This document shows positions 1-12,419 of a stretch of 64,000 nt of DNA, piece after piece. The DNA is taken from positions 7,292,967 to 7,356,966 of the forward strand of contig CM026423.1 in the NCBI GenBank assembly GCA_014871385.1. Reading direction: 5' to 3'. The DNA is from Ceratodon purpureus. Taxonomy: Eukaryota > Streptophyta > Bryopsida > Pseudoditrichales > Ditrichaceae. Positions within the stretch are counted from its first letter, which is position 1. Every line of letters begins with the position of its first letter. The position numbers and the translations under genes are program-made. The notes beneath the pieces are model-generated. The model did no database searches, was not told the origin of the DNA, and saw only the letters and a program-made list of their open reading frames with translations.

Positions 1-2192
1 TGCATGAAACCTAAAGTTGAGATTGCTACTAAATTTGTACCCATGCCTTCTACATCGTGCAGCTTCTAATGTAGCCTTTCGGCACTTAAATGTTAGTTTT
101 GAATTTTTGAATTCAAACGTAGAATGACACATGTGAAACGCAGTTCAATTACAACTATGTGCATTTATTGCTACCTTTGTTTTTCCTAATCTTATGCTCA
201 TGTAGTAATTCTTATTTTAAAAAATAATTACTACTCAACTAACAAAATCATTTCCGTGCATCTCTCTTCTATCTACTATCAACAGCTTTGCAAAATTTGG
301 GCCTCGGTCAGAACAAAATTGAGGCTCTAAGTGAGTCACTCTTGCATGTAAAAAATTCTATAGATTCAACAATGATGATGACACAATTGCAATTTACTAC
401 AGTGAATACCTAACAAGGTATATAATTTTTACAGATTTTCCCTAGAACGAAGAATGAAATTCTCATGAGCTGTTCACAAATTGCATTCGTCAGTCGTCGA
501 AAATTTCGACCTTCGCAGCGTTCGGGGCTAAAGAATGTCATCAAGGGACACATCCACCCCATGGCAATTTAGACATGGAATGGACCAAAAGGAATTTTGA
601 TGTTCGCACTCCTGTGAGATTTCCTCATGGCCAAGTATATCCCGAACTTCAAAGTGCATGGTCTACCAAGAGAAGTATCAATCTGCTAATATTCAAAGCA
701 AATGGAGGTTCAGAGACACTGTTTTGGGCCCAATTCAACTAATCCAACAATCCTCGAGTTGAGATGCGTCTGTGGCAGCCATCATGATGTCGGCACTACA
801 ATCCAGACCTCTATCGGTGCTGCTCGTGGTGGATAATCCGGTGCAAACCCCAGCGCTAAATTGTTCTTCATCAGAACCACCTTCCCATTCATACGAGCTC
901 CACCTTTTACCAATTTCTCCTCGATGTACTCACAGATCTATCAGCTTTTCAGCAGTACAAACCTTTGAGTTACTTGCCATATCGTCCCCTGGTACCAGCA
1001 TCACTTGCAATTTCTTCACCACATGATTGTCTACTGAAATCCACACAAACTTCTTGAAGGCAACTTTTGATCCTAGAACCCCTTCGCTCGATGATGAATT
1101 TGAAAACACTACAAACTAAGAGTCTTATCAAACTCCACCAATTTACAAACACTGAATTCCTCTCCCCTTCACTAATTAGCAAGGATTCACAGAAAAACGA
1201 AGATTTTATAGCAAAGCAGAATTGGAACAACTCATGTGCAGGAAGGTCAGAGTACACAATGAGTTCTATCGGGTTCTCGGACCTTTTAGTGAAGCATTCT
1301 CACGGAATTTCTGAGTCGAGAATGTGCTTTTCCAGACATGGTCAACTAAAAAGACAAAATCCCAATGTGAATTCTCTGGCATCAAACTTTCCACGGAAAT
1401 TGAACCCTGAGATCGAACGAAACGTACGGCCCATAGCGCAAGATCGCTTTATTTTACGTTTCCCATGAAATGCATGCAAGAAACCCCCACGCGGTAGCAG
1501 AGGCAGAAGAAGAAAGATTAAACAAGACTCCCTCACATACAACTGCAATGCCTCCTGCACATCCGTCGCAGACCTAGAGCACCTTCCACGGTGTCCTCCG
1601 TACTCCACTGATTACATCACACCCCAAAACTTTTCAAAGCCAAATTCCACCAAAATGGACCATGACGAAAAACCTATAAACACAGCCAGGAAACAGGGAA
1701 CGAAATTCCAGCAAGTCTCCATCCTCCCACCTCATAGCCCACCATTCTTTCCACATAGGCTAGGTCAGCAACACACTCCATGGGATTCACAGCCATCACC
1801 ACCCTGCCCTGAGCAAACCCCTAATAACTCAAAACCCAAAGACTCACACTCATCAAGCAAAAACTTGCATACTCTCTCAAGCAAACCGGATCATTCAAAA
1901 CAAACCTCCAAACATCCACCGTCTGATCACCAGTCATGGAACCGCTGTTTCAAAAGAAGAATTCACAACATGACTATCTCATCCTGCATACCTCATTCTC
2001 ACGGCATTCAACATACATCTCTTAAACCCGATGCCGGCGATCCTAATTCTACCATGTACCACCATACCTAAATGCACTCTAACCTCATGCTCCGCACTCC
2101 ACAACGAATCCCAAACCTAACTGGAATCCATCATCACAACCAACAGCCTCTACAACCATCCCGAGACCGGCAGCTCTTCCACATCAACACAC
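1..2192. other. No recognisable gene; left flank and likely 3' UTR of the H-protein gene
   Basis: I see no conserved coding region here. Open frames exist, such as a Pro/Ser/His-rich one at 1655-2071 on the plus strand, but they are low-complexity and match no family I know. The last few hundred bases lie just downstream of the minus-strand H-protein stop at 2193 and probably include its 3' UTR. Confidence 0.5.
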
Positions 2193-2669
2193 TCAGTGCC
2201 CATCCTCCTCAACAAACTTCTTGTAACTCTCAGCGCTCAGCAACGACTCCACCTCCGCTGGATCCTTCACCTTCACCTTCATCATCCACCCCTCCTGGAA
2301 CGGGCCCTGGTTCACCAACCCAGGCGACTCAGTCAGCTCGCTGTTCACCTCCACGATCTCCCCAGACACGGGCGCGTACACATCGCTCACGGCCTTCACA
2401 CTCTCCACGCTCCCGAACGACTCGCCCTGCGCGACGGACTTCCCGACCTCGGGCAGATCCACGTACACGACGTCCCCGAGCGCCTCCTGCGCGTGGTGCG
2501 TGATCCCCACCACGACGGTGTCGCCTTCCAGCTTCGCCCACTCGTGCGACTTGGCGTACCGGAGCTCGTCCACGATGGTGGCCGTGGAGAAGCGCTGGAA
2601 GAAGGGCGTGAGCGCTGTGCGGAAGGCGGACGCCGATCGGGCCGCCAGAGGGCGGAGGTGGTGCGCCAT
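2193..2669 (-). CDS. GCSH: Glycine cleavage system H protein, mitochondrial
   Basis: This is the lipoyl carrier of the glycine decarboxylase complex. Its lipoyl arm shuttles the aminomethyl group between the P, T and L proteins in the mitochondrial matrix, the core of photorespiratory glycine breakdown. The 158-residue product begins with an Arg/Ala/Ser-rich, acid-free stretch (about residues 1-30) typical of a mitochondrial presequence. The mature part starts near YAKSHEW and holds the lipoylation motif GSVESVKAVSDVYAPVSGE, with K92 as the lipoyl lysine, then the NQGPFQEGWMMKVK segment and a C-terminal SYKKFVEEDGH. The start is the only ATG in frame (MAHHLRP); the frame upstream lacks another Met. 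The length matches the plant family. There is no intron in the coding region. The gene has GC-rich codons, and GC-rich sequence continues upstream to about 2900. Confidence 0.96.
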   Translation of the reverse strand: MAHHLRPLAARSASAFRTALTPFFQRFSTATIVDELRYAKSHEWAKLEGDTVVVGITHHAQEALGDVVYVDLPEVGKSVAQGESFGSVESVKAVSDVYAPVSGEIVEVNSELTESPGLVNQGPFQEGWMMKVKVKDPAEVESLLSAESYKKFVEEDGH

Positions 2670-3160
2670 CCCTGTCCCTGCTGCGATGAGCCTGGAGCGA
2701 GCGGTGCGCGAAACGGTGGTCGTCTCGTCTCGGCGGCGTCCGGGCGGAGTGACGAGCGATCGCAGATTCGTCACGGAAATAATTCAATGCCATGCACCAG
2801 TGATCGGGCTCTCCTCCGGGGCCCGCTTCTCTCTCAGGTGCGAAATGGAATGTTGTCTCGACTCTCGCGTGTGCTGACGGTGCGTCGCTGCTCGGATTCG
2901 AACTCGGGTTGATAGTGGTGGGTGAGGGGAGGTTGGTACGGGGGTAGAATCCAGTAGATGCCGGGTATTGGATGTGTACGGGTAGGTGGTAAGTTCTCTG
3001 CCAGGTATCACCAAATGACGTCAGCGGTTCGCAATTGGACGTTAGCGGTTCGCATGGTAATTCTCTTGGAATTTGTGTTTTCTCCATGCGGTAGTTTTCT
3101 CTAAGAATTTGTGTTTTTCCCAACAACTGTGATATCGACCCTCTAAACCTTGCTGGGGTC
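2670..3160 (-). promoter_or_regulatory. GCSH: Probable promoter and 5' leader of the H-protein gene
   Basis: This interval lies directly upstream of the minus-strand H-protein ATG. It is GC-rich near the gene and becomes AT-rich beyond about 3060. I cannot place a convincing TATA box or transcription start. A duplicated motif containing aatttgtgttt occurs at about 3069-3079 and 3107-3117. The call rests on position and composition only. Confidence 0.4.
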
Positions 3161-3164
3161 AAGT

Positions 3165-6100
3165 GTTTATCAAAAACCTAGTTGGTTTTGGAATAGACCT
3201 CAATTACATGACAATAAGAGCTTCTTATTGATTCCAAGTTGTGCAAATTTAACATTTTGGTGAATGAAAGAACAAGAAATGACAAACTTGAAATTTGTAA
3301 AGAAGGCCATGAAGAGGATAAACAAGGCCTCGTTGGTGTAGCCAAATATAATGTATATACATCGTGTGTATAAATGTACAGGATTTTTTAAACAATAATA
3401 CCGTTTTTACGAAACAAAATGAATGAGAATTTAAGTGGTCCTTTAAAATATTTTGTTCTTTATTCATTGGCAATACATAGTTGTAGCTCAAAATCTTTTT
3501 GTACGTGTATAGGAATGAAATCACTTACAAGCAACCAAGCCCATCCACGTTCCAAAAGCCATTAAGAATGTGATTGATTAGTTTATTTTTCTCATTTTAA
3601 TATAATTCTTTTTTGTCAAATATTGTCAAAGGTTTAGTTGGCAAAAATTAATATAAGAATTTAACCTTTGCGTTTTCTACTTTTATGAAATCCTTTAGTA
3701 TCTTTTACAACAAAGAGGACTTTGCCTATCTATATTCATCTTTATCTTGATTTCTAATATAGTTAACAAGGCTACCTTTACGGCCTTCTCAATTTTTTAT
3801 CCTAAGTCATTTGCCTTACTTGAATTGTCTAGAGTTAATGATGATGAAATTGCCTTCTTGTGCAACATGTAGTGTTGAAGAAGCATGATGTAATCAACAA
3901 CATATGATTTGTAGATTGAAAAATGGTATGAGTTAATAAATTAAAAGGTATATAGTAGCAATTGTCATTAACATTACTAAGGATAGTAGAATTTTCAATT
4001 ATTATAACTACATATTGATGCCATTTTAGATTATGAAGCCAACAAAACAAAAATGAATTAAAAGAATTAGTTTACTATTTTGAAATAATAGAATAAGTTT
4101 TTATTTCTTTTTAGATTAGGAATGAGATTGTATTATTTTTTGAAGGATGGATAGTTTATAAACAACAGTAGGTTTTCTATTGCACTTTTTATTACACATT
4201 GTATTTTGGATTATGACAATTTTTTTATTTTTTTATAGTGTTTAGAAACTATATGTGAGACCGTAGTGATACATAAATGCGTCAAGAAGAATAGACATGT
4301 AAGAATTGAAATTTGGATTATTGATAATGTTTAGTGCAGAGTAATTTAAATTTTCCATAAAGTATACATAATTATTTTTGCTATATAGTAATAATATTTT
4401 ATTTTATCATAAATGATCTTTATTCTACTACACATGAAAAGTGAGCCTAATTGTAAGAGCAATGATTGCATCTAAAAGAAAATATTTTAAAACACTTTTG
4501 TGATAAAGAAAAGGTTTTTTTTTGCATCTTGCCAAAAAGGGGCCAAAAAAATTTGACTCATTATGGATAGGAAATCTTTTAGGTACAAAAGATTTATTTT
4601 GATGTCTCAAAGCAATGCATGTTAGTTATTTGCATTAAACATTCCAAAGTTAATTAAGAGTCGTAGGAAAAATTTAAGAGCAACCTAACAAGTAGGAAAA
4701 CCCACATCCAACACCATAAACATGTTTACCAATGTCTAGTGCGAAATAAACTATAGTCCCATGAAGTTATTGCAATTCCCTAAATCTACAATTTAAAATT
4801 TAAAAATTTAAAATAAAAATAAAAATTCACGTTCAAAATTGACATCATACAAACATGCCCAAAATCTCAAAAAGCCCATTTTGGGCCTATGGCCAATCAG
4901 GGGTTAAAATCTATCAATTCATCATATTTATTTTCTAAAATTGATAAGTGATGAAGACAAATGAACTCAAGTTCAATAGATGCCGCTGTCATAGCAATCC
5001 AATCCTCCAAGGATCTGTTCCCTGAAAAAGTGATTATCATTCAAATGAAATTAAAGTGGTTAGCACAATTTTTGAGACCTCATTTGCAAGTCGAAATTGC
5101 TCCGGTGTTCAATATGTTTTGCCCTGCAGCTGAGGTCGACATATATTTACTGAAGGGCACTGACCATTCCTAATTTCTTCATACAATATAATTCCACGGT
5201 AACTTCACAATCGATGAAGTAAACATTCTCTTGCTTTGTAGAATCCCAGCATACTCCATTAATGCTCTGATTCCTCCAACGGTAGAAAGTACTGTATAGT
5301 ACTGTATTTGCTTCAGGATTGAATGCCTCTACACAAGACAAGTGCTTGCAAAGAAGCATAAAATCATATTCCTCGCTTGCCAATTGGATTTATATCAGAA
5401 AAAGGGAGACTCAAGCTGTTAAATTCAAACAGAATTTTCCATACTACTGTACATGTAACTAAAGTTAACTAACAGGCTTCAAACATTGTTACCTCCAACA
5501 CGAGTACCATTCAGCTACAGAATTACTGTTCAGAAGGAAGCTCCAGACACTTGATCATAAAATTTCACCAACTCTGCTCAACTACCCAGTTGTAAGAAGT
5601 TACAACACTTGTAAACATTATAGTCCACAGCAACAAGGTGCTACTTGCAGCGGACCCGGCCATTGATTTTCCAACAACAATCCACCGATGTGTTCAGACA
5701 CAACCTGAAGACAAGATGTCTTGGGAAGACCAAGACTCTGAAGTCAGACAATGGCACGCAGAAATGAGGCAGGTGAGAGAGCGATCGACGAGAATCAAGG
5801 CATATCGAGCATACCTAGAGCTAGGATTTGCACACACACAGCAGTGTCCGTTGAAGTGTGCCGCCTTTGAAATGGGTAGGTGCTTCCGTTCTATCTTTGG
5901 GTTTCTGCAAATCACCACTGATTGTTTTTGAACGATGCAACTTAGCCATGTTCCCTATGCAATGGCTATGATCCATTCTGGCGCTGACAAATAGCTGTAG
6001 GATTTGATACTTCTTTTTGTATGATGACAATTTTGTTCTCCAAAACAATTTAAAACGATGTTAGTAATATAAGTTGGAAGATAGGTGAGTGCCGCAATAA

Positions 6101-6830
6101 TTGTATACTGTGCTAGAATTCAAACCATGTGGTTTCATGCTTCTTGTAATTCATGTGAATGTTAAATTATGAATAATGAAATCATAAAAAATAGACATCT
6201 TTTATTTCCAATAAATCCTCTTAAAACTCAGGGCAAATGCTTTTATCTCTGGAGACTTTCCTGGCATCACTTGTTTACTTCACCACTTAATCCCACTTTG
6301 CACTAGATGCGATTAACTTGAATCCATTCAATTTTGACTCATCCCAAGGCAGAGGTACTTCAACTAAGACTTCATTCAAGAGTGTATTAAACAGGCATCC
6401 GAAACGAACGAAATGATGCTTCTCCTAACTTGAATTCTTATCCCATTTCTCAGATATCCGTAAATCCACATGTCACCCAACTGCAGTCTCACACCTTCCA
6501 CAGCGAACATTACTGTACCCCCGTATTTTCTTCCAAGAAAATCACACAAAACTACAAAAATTGTCAAACCTGTCATAATACCACCACTTTGGCAAATTAA
6601 ACAAAACTCCATCATTACAAATACCAACTGACGAAAATGAAAAAAATAAAGCGAAAAAAAGTCAAGCATAATTAAAAAAAAAAAAGAAGCAAAAAGCCAG
6701 AGCCCCCAGTGGCAACACAGAGCACAGCACTCTAACAAGATACACACACAAAACCGCCACAGGACCCCAAAACCAACACCATCTACCAAACCCCTACATA
6801 TGGTCAATCGAATCTAGCGAAAACGCTGTG
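3165..6830. other. AT-rich gene-poor interval
   Basis: No gene is recognised. Small open frames at 5147-5383 (minus) and 5716-5931 (plus) lack a family match or convincing splice partners. Sequence at about 4780-4903 resembles the right end of the transposon listed at 39113-40333 (shared ACATGCCCAAA, AAAAAGCCCA and AGGGGTTAAAA) and is listed separately. Confidence 0.5.
4780..4903. mobile_element. Solo right end of a TTAA/CCCC-terminated transposon family
   Basis: The segment carries acatgcccaaaatct, then aaaaagccca, and ends in caggggTTAAAA at 4900-4908. The right terminus of the 39113-40333 element shows the same order of blocks and the same GGGG-TTAA end. No matching left end was found within about 1.3 kb, so this looks like a truncated copy. 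Confidence 0.45.
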
Positions 6831-6839
6831 TGCCGATTT

Positions 6840-9332
6840 TACATACCGTAACGCCTTTTGGTATCTTCTTCCTTCTCACTGTAGACGACGGAGAATGGAA
6901 CTGCTGCAATTGCGGCATGAAACAGGACTCGAAGGCAAAGAGATGGTGTCGCCGGACTCAGGAGTCCTTGATTGATGACGATGAGTTCCGACGAGCTTAA
7001 CAGGAATTGCTGGAGCAGGACATGATCTCCGGCGACTGATCGGATGGAACAGCGATGGCGGAGCAGGAACACCAGCGGGGGGGAGCTACAGTGGTGGAGA
7101 GTCGTAGGAAAGTCGTAGCCAAGACATCCGGACAGACAGGAGCCGAAAATAACACACAGAAGAGCGGGAACGGCGCGGAGGGAGCCACTGGAGGCAGGCT
7201 TCGGTCTCTTTCTTGTCGTCGCCGCGTTGTCGTCGTGCGCTCTGCCAGCCAGTCGCGAACTCGCCACGCCAAAAATGGTCGCTCATGGCGCTCTCTCGAT
7301 GCGGCCGTTCTGACAAGTTTATGATCACTGCGGGAGCTAGCTCTGCTCTGGGGCGCTGCGCCTCTGGTTTGTGATTGATCGCGCGGGCGGTGTCGGATGA
7401 TCCCGGTGCTACGGTGTCGGTCGGATTGCAGGTGCGATGTTTGCTGTTGGTTTTACCCTGTGAGATTAGAATTTTGTGAGATTTTGTTTTTGTGAAGTTT
7501 GAATGAGGGAATGAAGGAGGCCGGCCATTGTGGAGGATGTTGGAGCGGTCCGTTAGGTGTGTGGAGCTGTTGCGCTCGTTTGGATTGGTTGAAGACGGAG
7601 AGAGTTTTATGTTTGCGGTTAGGAGGAGCACAGGAAACTTGCATTGCTAGGTCGTTCAGGAATTCTGCTACAGTTCCTAATGGAGTTGATAGAAGGAGAA
7701 CTGGTGTGGATGTTTCGTGTCTGCGCCGAGGTCTTTGTCCTACGTTGGAAATGATGTTTTGCGGGAGGATGCTTGATTTCGAATTGGCTTCTTTCGTTCC
7801 GGTTGAAGACTTTTTGATTCTTCTGTCTGGATTTCGATTATTACTGAAAGAGGCTTATTCTGTTAAAATTTGAATGTATTTCATATATGTGTTGAGGAAG
7901 AGTTCGGGCGTGAGCCCCAGGTTGTGTTACAGACCGTTGGAAGGCTTTGTCGGCCTTCCCGCGGGAACTATTTTGTCGTATCTGCTGTTTCACTACCTTA
8001 GGGCTTAGCTCGGCGAGGAATATCTTGTACGAAACAGAGAATGGTGTGTTGCTGCTTTCAGCCAGAATGACGAACTTAAGTAGACCTGACGGTGCGCTTG
8101 ACTGGAAGTGCAGTCTCTCGGTCTGGAAAATTGAAAAATATTTTGAAGGTCAGTCTCGCCAGTGCTGTTAAGTTTTTTGACATTATGTTTCAATTCGTGT
8201 AGCAGTTGTCTGCCAAAAGTCTTAGTGGAAAAAAATTATCTGCCCAGGGTTCGCATGGCTGTTTTGCCATTCAGGCATCGTAATTGTGCTCTCGCGGGAT
8301 TCGAGTCATTGATTAATTTTGGCGCCTGCATTTGTTGTAGTACCGGGCATTTAGTCGATTGAGTATGAAGTGTTAGAATACGCTCTCATCACAATTTATC
8401 AATTAATGCTCGGACATGATTTTTACAAATTTCCTTAATTGTTGCATTATTCCACGTTCAGTGACTAAATTCGGTAAACGAAAGAAGCGAATAATCTGGA
8501 CTCTTGTCAGATCTGAGGAATCGTTTCAGGAAGTTATTGTGAGGTTTACGCACTATGTAAATATAGTGTGCAGTTTGCGAGTATTCAATTTTGATTTACG
8601 AACAAGGTCCACCGCATTCATTCTTAGCAGGATGCATTTTACTGCCATCCTGAACTTCTTCGCTGAATTAGCCCACAGCAAAATGCATTTTCGAAGCAGA
8701 AAGAAATTGCAACTTCTACCTTGCAATATTTTCATTCGCATACTCTGAAGAGTGACAGGGTTAAGGAATTTGTCACTTCTTTGTAAGAGACGATTATCCA
8801 GATGATAATGCTGTAGCACCTTTTTTGAACGCTTATCTATAGTTGGGATGTCGTTTAAGGCTGAGAACGAAATCAGTTTGAGAGTGTGAACATTACCTGT
8901 TGTTATGATTATTTCCGCGGTGTAATCCTGCAATTCGTTTGAATAAGGTCGTAGCGACGGTGGAGGGATCCGCGTTGTAGAATTACAAGAGCAAGTTTGG
9001 TAGTTTTGTTGCGGGACTTGAGTGTGCTTAGTCTTCTTATTTTCCCGCTGAAGAATTGGAAATGATTGGCATGCATGAAGAAAAATCGCTTCGTCGTTCA
9101 TCTGTTTCTTTATGCTTCTGTATTCCGAAAACTCGCAGGATAAGCTAGAGTAATACCTTCCTTTCTGATGATGTCTAGGAATACAGATTGTGTGACTTGT
9201 TTATTTCTGTTTCTATTTTTGTTTGTGAAAACTTCATTCTGTATATTTGAATCGAATTCCTGACAATTATCGTTTTGTTCCAGAGTTCTATTTGTAGGCA
9301 ATGGTTGTGTAAGAGCAGTGAAGTTTTGAGCC
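6840..9332 (+). promoter_or_regulatory. GC-rich island and probable long 5' leader of the GIL1-like gene
   Basis: About 6990-7400 is markedly richer in C, G and CpG than its surroundings, the usual look of a plant promoter in this window (compare 28130-28570). From there to the ATG at 9333 there is no family-matching open frame, so the interval probably holds the promoter plus a 5' UTR split by one or more introns. The transcription start cannot be placed. Frames on either strand in the island begin with non-ATG codons and match nothing. Confidence 0.4.
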
Positions 9333-11540
9333 ATGCAGTGGGAGCATGATGAAGAAGAAGATGAAATACAGGTCTACAAGACTTCTAGACTACCTGAAGA
9401 GAAAAGACATTATCACGGCAGGTCTTCCAGCTTTACTCAACACAGACCCAAAGAGTTGCCAGTATTCGAGGACTCCTTCGCCAAACGCCTAGGCCAACGA
9501 TCAAAATCCAATATACGTGAGCGGAATTTAGAAAGGACTAATGCTTCCTTAACCACAACAATTCCAAGAACATGTAAGTATCAGGCGAAGTCCCTTCTGA
9601 TACGAATCCATTATGGCGTCCTTAGGGGTTCGGGAGCAGTGTAAGATGGATTATGAAACAACGAATACGTCGTTCTAACTCGGATGCCTCATTATAATTG
9701 CTGTAGAACTTGTCAACTGGTTCTGTTTGAGAACCCACCATGTTGTTGGAACTATCTGGTGAGTCCTGACATTTGAGTTGTATCTTGAGCAGCAAGAAGC
9801 AATGACGTGGTTCAGGTGGACAAAAACTGCTGCAGATGGCCATGTGTCAGTGATGGACCTTCGGGAGTTCCTCACAGTGACAGTCAGAAAGCTCTTTCTA
9901 CTAGTGGATATCCACCAACTAGATCTTTCAACAGCAAGGAACCTCGGAGTTTGTGTGCACTGCTGACTCGCAAACTTTTCAGGTGTGTTTCTTCTGTCGT
10001 TACTATGTTTCGTTTCTGTGATGTTACAGCCGTGATGACTTGCCACTGCTGCAGAGGTCTCTACAGTTCTTTGTGATATTTTCTTATGTTAACCAATATA
10101 ATTCCTATGTGGTTTCAGGCAAAAGAACAACCATTCTCTTCCGTATCGAGCTTGGGAGGATGAATGGGCATTATTCCGGGAGCAACATGAAAGTGAAATG
10201 AAGCAAATGAAGCAAATGTACACGAGTCTGCAAGAGATTTGCCAAGAGTTGAAAAGGATGGGTTCTCATAGAGGGGATGCGTCAGGCGTAAGCTCGCGGC
10301 ATCAGTCTGTTTCTGAGGGCATTGACAATAGAGCTGATAGGGCTCCTGTACTCGGGCTGAGCAAGAGACATGGAACGTTGAACTATGCATCTTACTTACG
10401 TGAAAACGGTCCTCATCAGCCCAACAGAAGAGCAAAGTCCGCTCCTAAAACCAGAGTAAATCGGGATGCAGGTTTTACCAAGGAGAACAGCGTGTTCGTC
10501 CAGGATCCGTATGGCTCATCTCGGTATTCTCCGAATGAAGTACTTTTTGAAGAAACAGTGCAGATGGAGAGGATTTACCTTCGAAAGTTTGTTGCAGCTC
10601 TTATCAAATACGATGACGACCGCTATGATTCTGAGTTGGAACAGGACGGCCGTTCCCTGCGAGATGTGGTTGAGCGGCTACTTCCTCATGCTAATTTTGC
10701 GAAAGATTGGCATTTCAAGTATGGCATCGAAGCTTGGGTGAGCCGCATCGCATTTAGGGAGTTTGGGAAGTCAGAAGGTACTGCCTCAGATTCTGCCAAC
10801 TTATGAGAACCGTTAGTCACGAGATTGGAGCGTCTTATTTGTACTTTCTTGACGTGGTTGATGCCGAGAGCTTCCTTGTCTTTCACTCCCTTGTTGTTAC
10901 TTGTATATCCCAAATGCACACTCTTCTATTCAGGGTGCATTTTGATATTGGAGCGATGTTTACATGTGCTTGCTGGAAGATAAAGTGGGTCTGTCTTTGT
11001 AATGCCTAGTGTTTGTAAACTGGATTTCTAAGTCTTACTTTGTCGTGATGCTTGTTTGTGATCTTAGAGAAGGGTCCGGGTGCTCGAGCAAGACGGATTG
11101 CATCCTGGGAAGAGTATCAAAAACTGGCGTTTTTGAGCCCTGTTGAAGCCATAATGCCAGAAGGAGAAGATTACGTCCGGAGTTTTCACTTGTTCTGCAA
11201 CGACAAATTTGGCTTCATCGGAAACGAATTGAAGTGGAAAGAGGAGTGGCCAGACCATCTTGTGAAGGATTTTCTGGAGGCCATGAAGCATGTATGGCGG
11301 GCTCACAAACTCGCACTTGCGTTTGAACCCGTTGTATCCCAGTTTAGTATGAAGCCCTCTGCACAGTTCGATGTTAAATTTATGGAACCTCTGGAGCTCC
11401 CAACCGTGCTCCAAACTGATACTCTATCACCATTCACCCCACAAGTAGGTTTCTTAGTGAACCCAGGATTTATTGTGCTTGATCGAATAATCAAGTGTCA
11501 GGTTTATTTGGCGCCAGATGTTAGCGTGGTATCTTCGTGA
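9333..11540 (+). CDS. GIL1/IRKI-like plant-specific protein (DUF641-type C-terminal region)
   Basis: Four exons join with kept phase: 9333-9573, 9793-9982, 10119-10777 and 11068-11540, giving 520 residues. The N-terminal third is acidic, then basic and low in order. Residues about 155-190 (WEDEWALFREQHESEMKQMK...) are predicted coiled coil. The C-terminal half has the layout of GRAVITROPIC IN THE LIGHT 1 and IRK-interacting proteins: YLRKFVAALIKY and LPHANFAKDWHFKYGIEAWVSR, a FEPVVSQFSMK...FMEPLELP block, and the closing VGFLVNPGFIVLDRIIKCQVYL block. Known members act in light-modulated gravitropism or bind the receptor kinase IRK; the biochemical activity is unknown. The N-terminal DUF641 coiled-coil segment seen in angiosperm members is not obvious, so this may be a separate subfamily. 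The first splice donor (ACAT|GTAAGT) is strong; exon 2 is the least certain exon. Confidence 0.75.
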
Positions 11541-12419
11541 TGTATAAATGGGATTAGTACCGGAGATGACTACATAGGCTAGAGCCAATTCTTTTTCCAG
11601 CGTAACTTAGACTAGTCACCATTTTTCCAGGTAACGTGCTTCAAGAAGGCCGTTACATCCTGGATGTTCATGCACACCGAAAAGAGAAATTCAATTCATT
11701 TCGTCTATTATGTGAGTCGCAACACAAACATATTATCCTGGTATCGCAGTCTGTCGTTGTTCTTATCCATACAATCGATTCCCAGTCTACGTACCCAGAG
11801 ACTCTTCCCGTTATGGACCGAATTCTTCAAACTCAACGAGGCCACACCGCTTTGGCCAACGTTTCGTGTCGTTTGATCAGGCAACTTTTCCCGAAATTGA
11901 GGTACTTCTTGTAACCCCTAAACCTCCCAATCTTAGTGCAAGTGATTGTATGAATGGATTCATTGTGATGCTGGGCAGAGAGAATAATTCGAAATATATT
12001 TTTTGTACCTCCGAAGCAGCAGAGTCAGGTGTCTGTACGTTCAAGGCCAAGTCACCACACGACAGCAGCATGACGATAGCGATGGGGCCGAATTCCCGCA
12101 CCAAAGTCACCAGTGGAGGTAGGTTGCTCACAATCCTTCTCTTCGGGATCATATTTTGTTCACTCCTCTAAATTGGAGTATACATGAATCCAAGCTCTTT
12201 TAATACAATGGCATGAAATTTGAAATCTACTTCACTGCTCGTGTTCTGGAATGTGACTCTGGATGTTGGCTTCCTTCTACTGACTTGTGGAGCTTCTTGC
12301 TAACGTTTGGGCAGCAGCTTAACCTTCAACTGGTTGTTTGGTGATCGTAGCGAGGTTGTGTTTGATTTGGAAACTTCGAGAGTCTGGGAAGGTGCGTGAA
12401 GGGGAGGAGAGCCGAGATT
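11541..12419. other. Intergenic: 3' UTR of GIL1-like gene and promoter of reductase gene
   Basis: No conserved coding region. The frame at 11866-12171 has no family match and probably lies in the 3' UTR of the upstream gene. About 250 bp before the reductase ATG are presumably its promoter and leader; no clear TATA box was identified. Confidence 0.4.

Noticed and set aside
1655-2071. ATG-started 138-codon frame on the plus strand
   Set aside because: Pro/Ser/His/Gln-rich low-complexity product with no family match, lying just downstream of the minus-strand H-protein gene; composition alone explains the openness.
2196-3162. Long frames overlapping the H-protein gene on both strands
   Set aside because: They are shadows of the GC-rich H-protein coding and promoter sequence.
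5147-5383. Minus-strand 78-codon frame with natural-looking composition
   Set aside because: No ATG at its start, no recognisable family and no splice partner that I could join; could be a decayed exon but unsupported.
6839-7631. Several 90-180 codon minus-strand frames in the GC-rich island
   Set aside because: They overlap one another, mostly lack an ATG start and match nothing; they arise from CpG-rich promoter composition.
11866-12171. 101-codon plus-strand frame after the GIL1-like stop
   Set aside because: The GIL1-like protein already ends with its conserved C-terminal block at 11540; this frame has no family match and probably lies in the 3' UTR.
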